Source: Casp-actino8 sp032118015 (GTDB taxonomy: Bacteria > Actinomycetota > Acidimicrobiia > Acidimicrobiales > Ilumatobacteraceae). Taken from it: 41,924 bases of DNA. The stretch covers positions 1 to 41,924 of the forward strand of contig JAULYE010000174.1 of NCBI GenBank assembly GCA_032118015.1, in the 5' to 3' direction. Made by a program: the position numbers and the translations under genes. Shown one piece after another: positions 41,005 through 41,924 of the stretch. The notes under the pieces are model-generated. The model did not search any database and was not told the DNA's origin. It saw only the letters and a list, made by a program, of their open reading frames with translations. The stretch's first letter is position 1. Each line of letters opens with the position of its first letter.

Positions 41005-41924
41005 TCGCGCCCTTTTCGGCACCCTGAGCCAACCGGGCATACTTGCCGAGCACGCCACTCGTGTACCGGGGTGGGTTCGGAGTCCATCCCACTCGACGCT
41101 GGGCGATTTCCTGCTCATCGACGAGAAGATCCAGAGACAATGCCGATACGTCGATGCGAATTCGATCACCGTCACGTACGAAAGCAATTGGACCGCCGTC
41201 GACAGCCTCCGGTGCCACGTGTCCGATGCAAAAACCCCATGTCCCGCCACTGAAGCGGCCATCGGTGATGAGCGCACAATCGTGACCACGGCCCGCACCC
41301 TTCAATGCCCCGGTGATGGCGAGCATCTCACGCATGCCCGGTCCACCCTTGGGTCCTTCATAGCGAATCACAAGAACCGTCTGAGGTTGGATCTCCCCGG
41401 CCATGATTGCTGCCATCGCTCCATCTTCACCGTCGAAGACACGCGCCGACCCTTCGAAAATGCGCTGCTCAGGGGTGAGACCTGCAACCTTGACGACGCT
41501 TCCCCGAGGCGCAAGAGATCCGCTCAACACGACGACACCCCCTTCGGCATTGATGGGTGCAGTGAGCGGGTGAACGACGTCCCCATCAGGACCGGGAGGG
41601 TCGATGGCCGCGAGATTCTCTGCCATTGTCAGTCCCGTGCAGGTCATCACATCGCCGTGGATCAGACCGGCATCGAGCAGGTGTTTGAGCACCACCGGCA
41701 CACCACCAATTCGATCGAGATCGGTCATGTGGTACTTGCCCCCCGGCTTCATATCGGCGATGTGAGGTACTCGGGCTGCAATGCGGTTGAAGTCGTCGAG
41801 CTCGAGTGCAACTCCAGCTTCATTGGCAATTGCCAGCAAATGCAGCACCGCGTTCGTGCTGCCACCAAGAGCGTTGGTGAGCGCAATCGCGTTCTCGAAA
41901 GCTTTCTTCGTCAAGATGTCGCTC
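40988..41924 (-). CDS. ilvD: dihydroxy-acid dehydratase IlvD, 3' part
   Basis: C-terminal part (about 312 residues) of the Fe-S dehydratase that follows IlvC in branched-chain amino acid synthesis; the start is beyond the window edge. The frame continues open through the last bases as SDILTKKAFENAIAL. Diagnostic blocks are ALGGSTNAVLHLLAIA, TCTGLTMAENL, GSARVFDGEDGAMAAI, YEGPKGGPGMREML and ALITDGRFSGGTWGFCIGHVAPEA with the catalytic serine and the cysteine near the cluster. It is not part of ilvBNC, being 5 kb away on the same strand. Confidence 0.96.
   Translation of the reverse strand, partial: SDILTKKAFENAIALTNALGGSTNAVLHLLAIANEAGVALELDDFNRIAARVPHIADMKPGGKYHMTDLDRIGGVPVVLKHLLDAGLIHGDVMTCTGLTMAENLAAIDPPGPDGDVVHPLTAPINAEGGVVVLSGSLAPRGSVVKVAGLTPEQRIFEGSARVFDGEDGAMAAIMAGEIQPQTVLVIRYEGPKGGPGMREMLAITGALKGAGRGHDCALITDGRFSGGTWGFCIGHVAPEAVDGGPIAFVRDGDRIRIDVSALSLDLLVDEQEIAQRRVGWTPNPPRYTSGVLGKYARLAQGAEKGAITNLL

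Overview
The window looks like a stretch of actinobacterial chromosome, most likely class Acidimicrobiia. The pointers are a mycothiol-type maleylpyruvate isomerase fold protein, an actinobacterial-type HisN phosphatase, a DUF3054 protein, a cysteine-free FmdB homologue, moderately GC-rich DNA, frequent GTG starts, and many start codons lying 6-8 nt after a TANNNT -10 element (leaderless transcription). This placement is inference; there is no rRNA or other marker here. No tRNA, rRNA, CRISPR, insertion sequence, integrase or broken gene was seen, and gene density is very high with no gene-free gap over 300 bp.

Layout. 1-5408: end of a DUF2071 protein, molybdenum-cofactor genes moeA-moaA, a glycolipid-binding-like protein, galU, a cysteine-free FmdB-like protein and uppP. 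5467-8213: tldD-tldE protease pair. 8336-14032: PAP2-family membrane enzyme, dxs, hisN-like phosphatase, D-aminoacylase-type amidohydrolase. 14061-15563: nfuA and a short-chain dehydrogenase. 15713-20384: TPP riboswitch followed by thiamine pyrophosphokinase and thiBPQ in a translationally coupled run, then a GNAT acetyltransferase. 20407-21926: an unrecognised two-gene cassette (WXG100-like small protein plus a 425-residue helical protein). 21970-27476 (minus strand): cobalamin riboswitch, btuF-btuC-btuD, then an MDMPI-fold protein and a CopC-CopD fusion, with the last four genes joined by 4-bp overlaps. 27515-30800: divergent aspC-type aminotransferase and serC plus a PAC2 protein. 30826-35915: metY, and ilvBNC preceded by a leader-peptide attenuator. 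35962-41924: folD, a long inositol-3-phosphate synthase, a FdhF/YdeP-type molybdopterin oxidoreductase with a DUF3054 gene, and the 3' part of ilvD.

How it fits together. ilvB, ilvN, ilvC and ilvD supply branched-chain amino acids. serC, metY, aspC and hisN cover other amino acid steps. dxs (isoprenoids), uppP (undecaprenyl phosphate) and galU (UDP-glucose) serve the cell envelope. moeA and moaA make the cofactor that the FdhF/YdeP-type enzyme would need. Vitamin supply is under RNA control twice: thiamine uptake and activation by a TPP riboswitch, and B12 uptake by a cobalamin riboswitch whose apparent output is a hairpin burying the btuF ribosome-binding site.

Most noteworthy: (1) the recurring leaderless promoter pattern, including palindromic -10 elements shared by divergent genes; (2) the WXG-like cassette at 20407-21926; (3) a copper-type CopC-CopD fusion and an MDMPI-fold protein translationally coupled behind a B12-riboswitch transporter; (4) the ilvB leader peptide and attenuator; (5) the cysteine-free FmdB protein.
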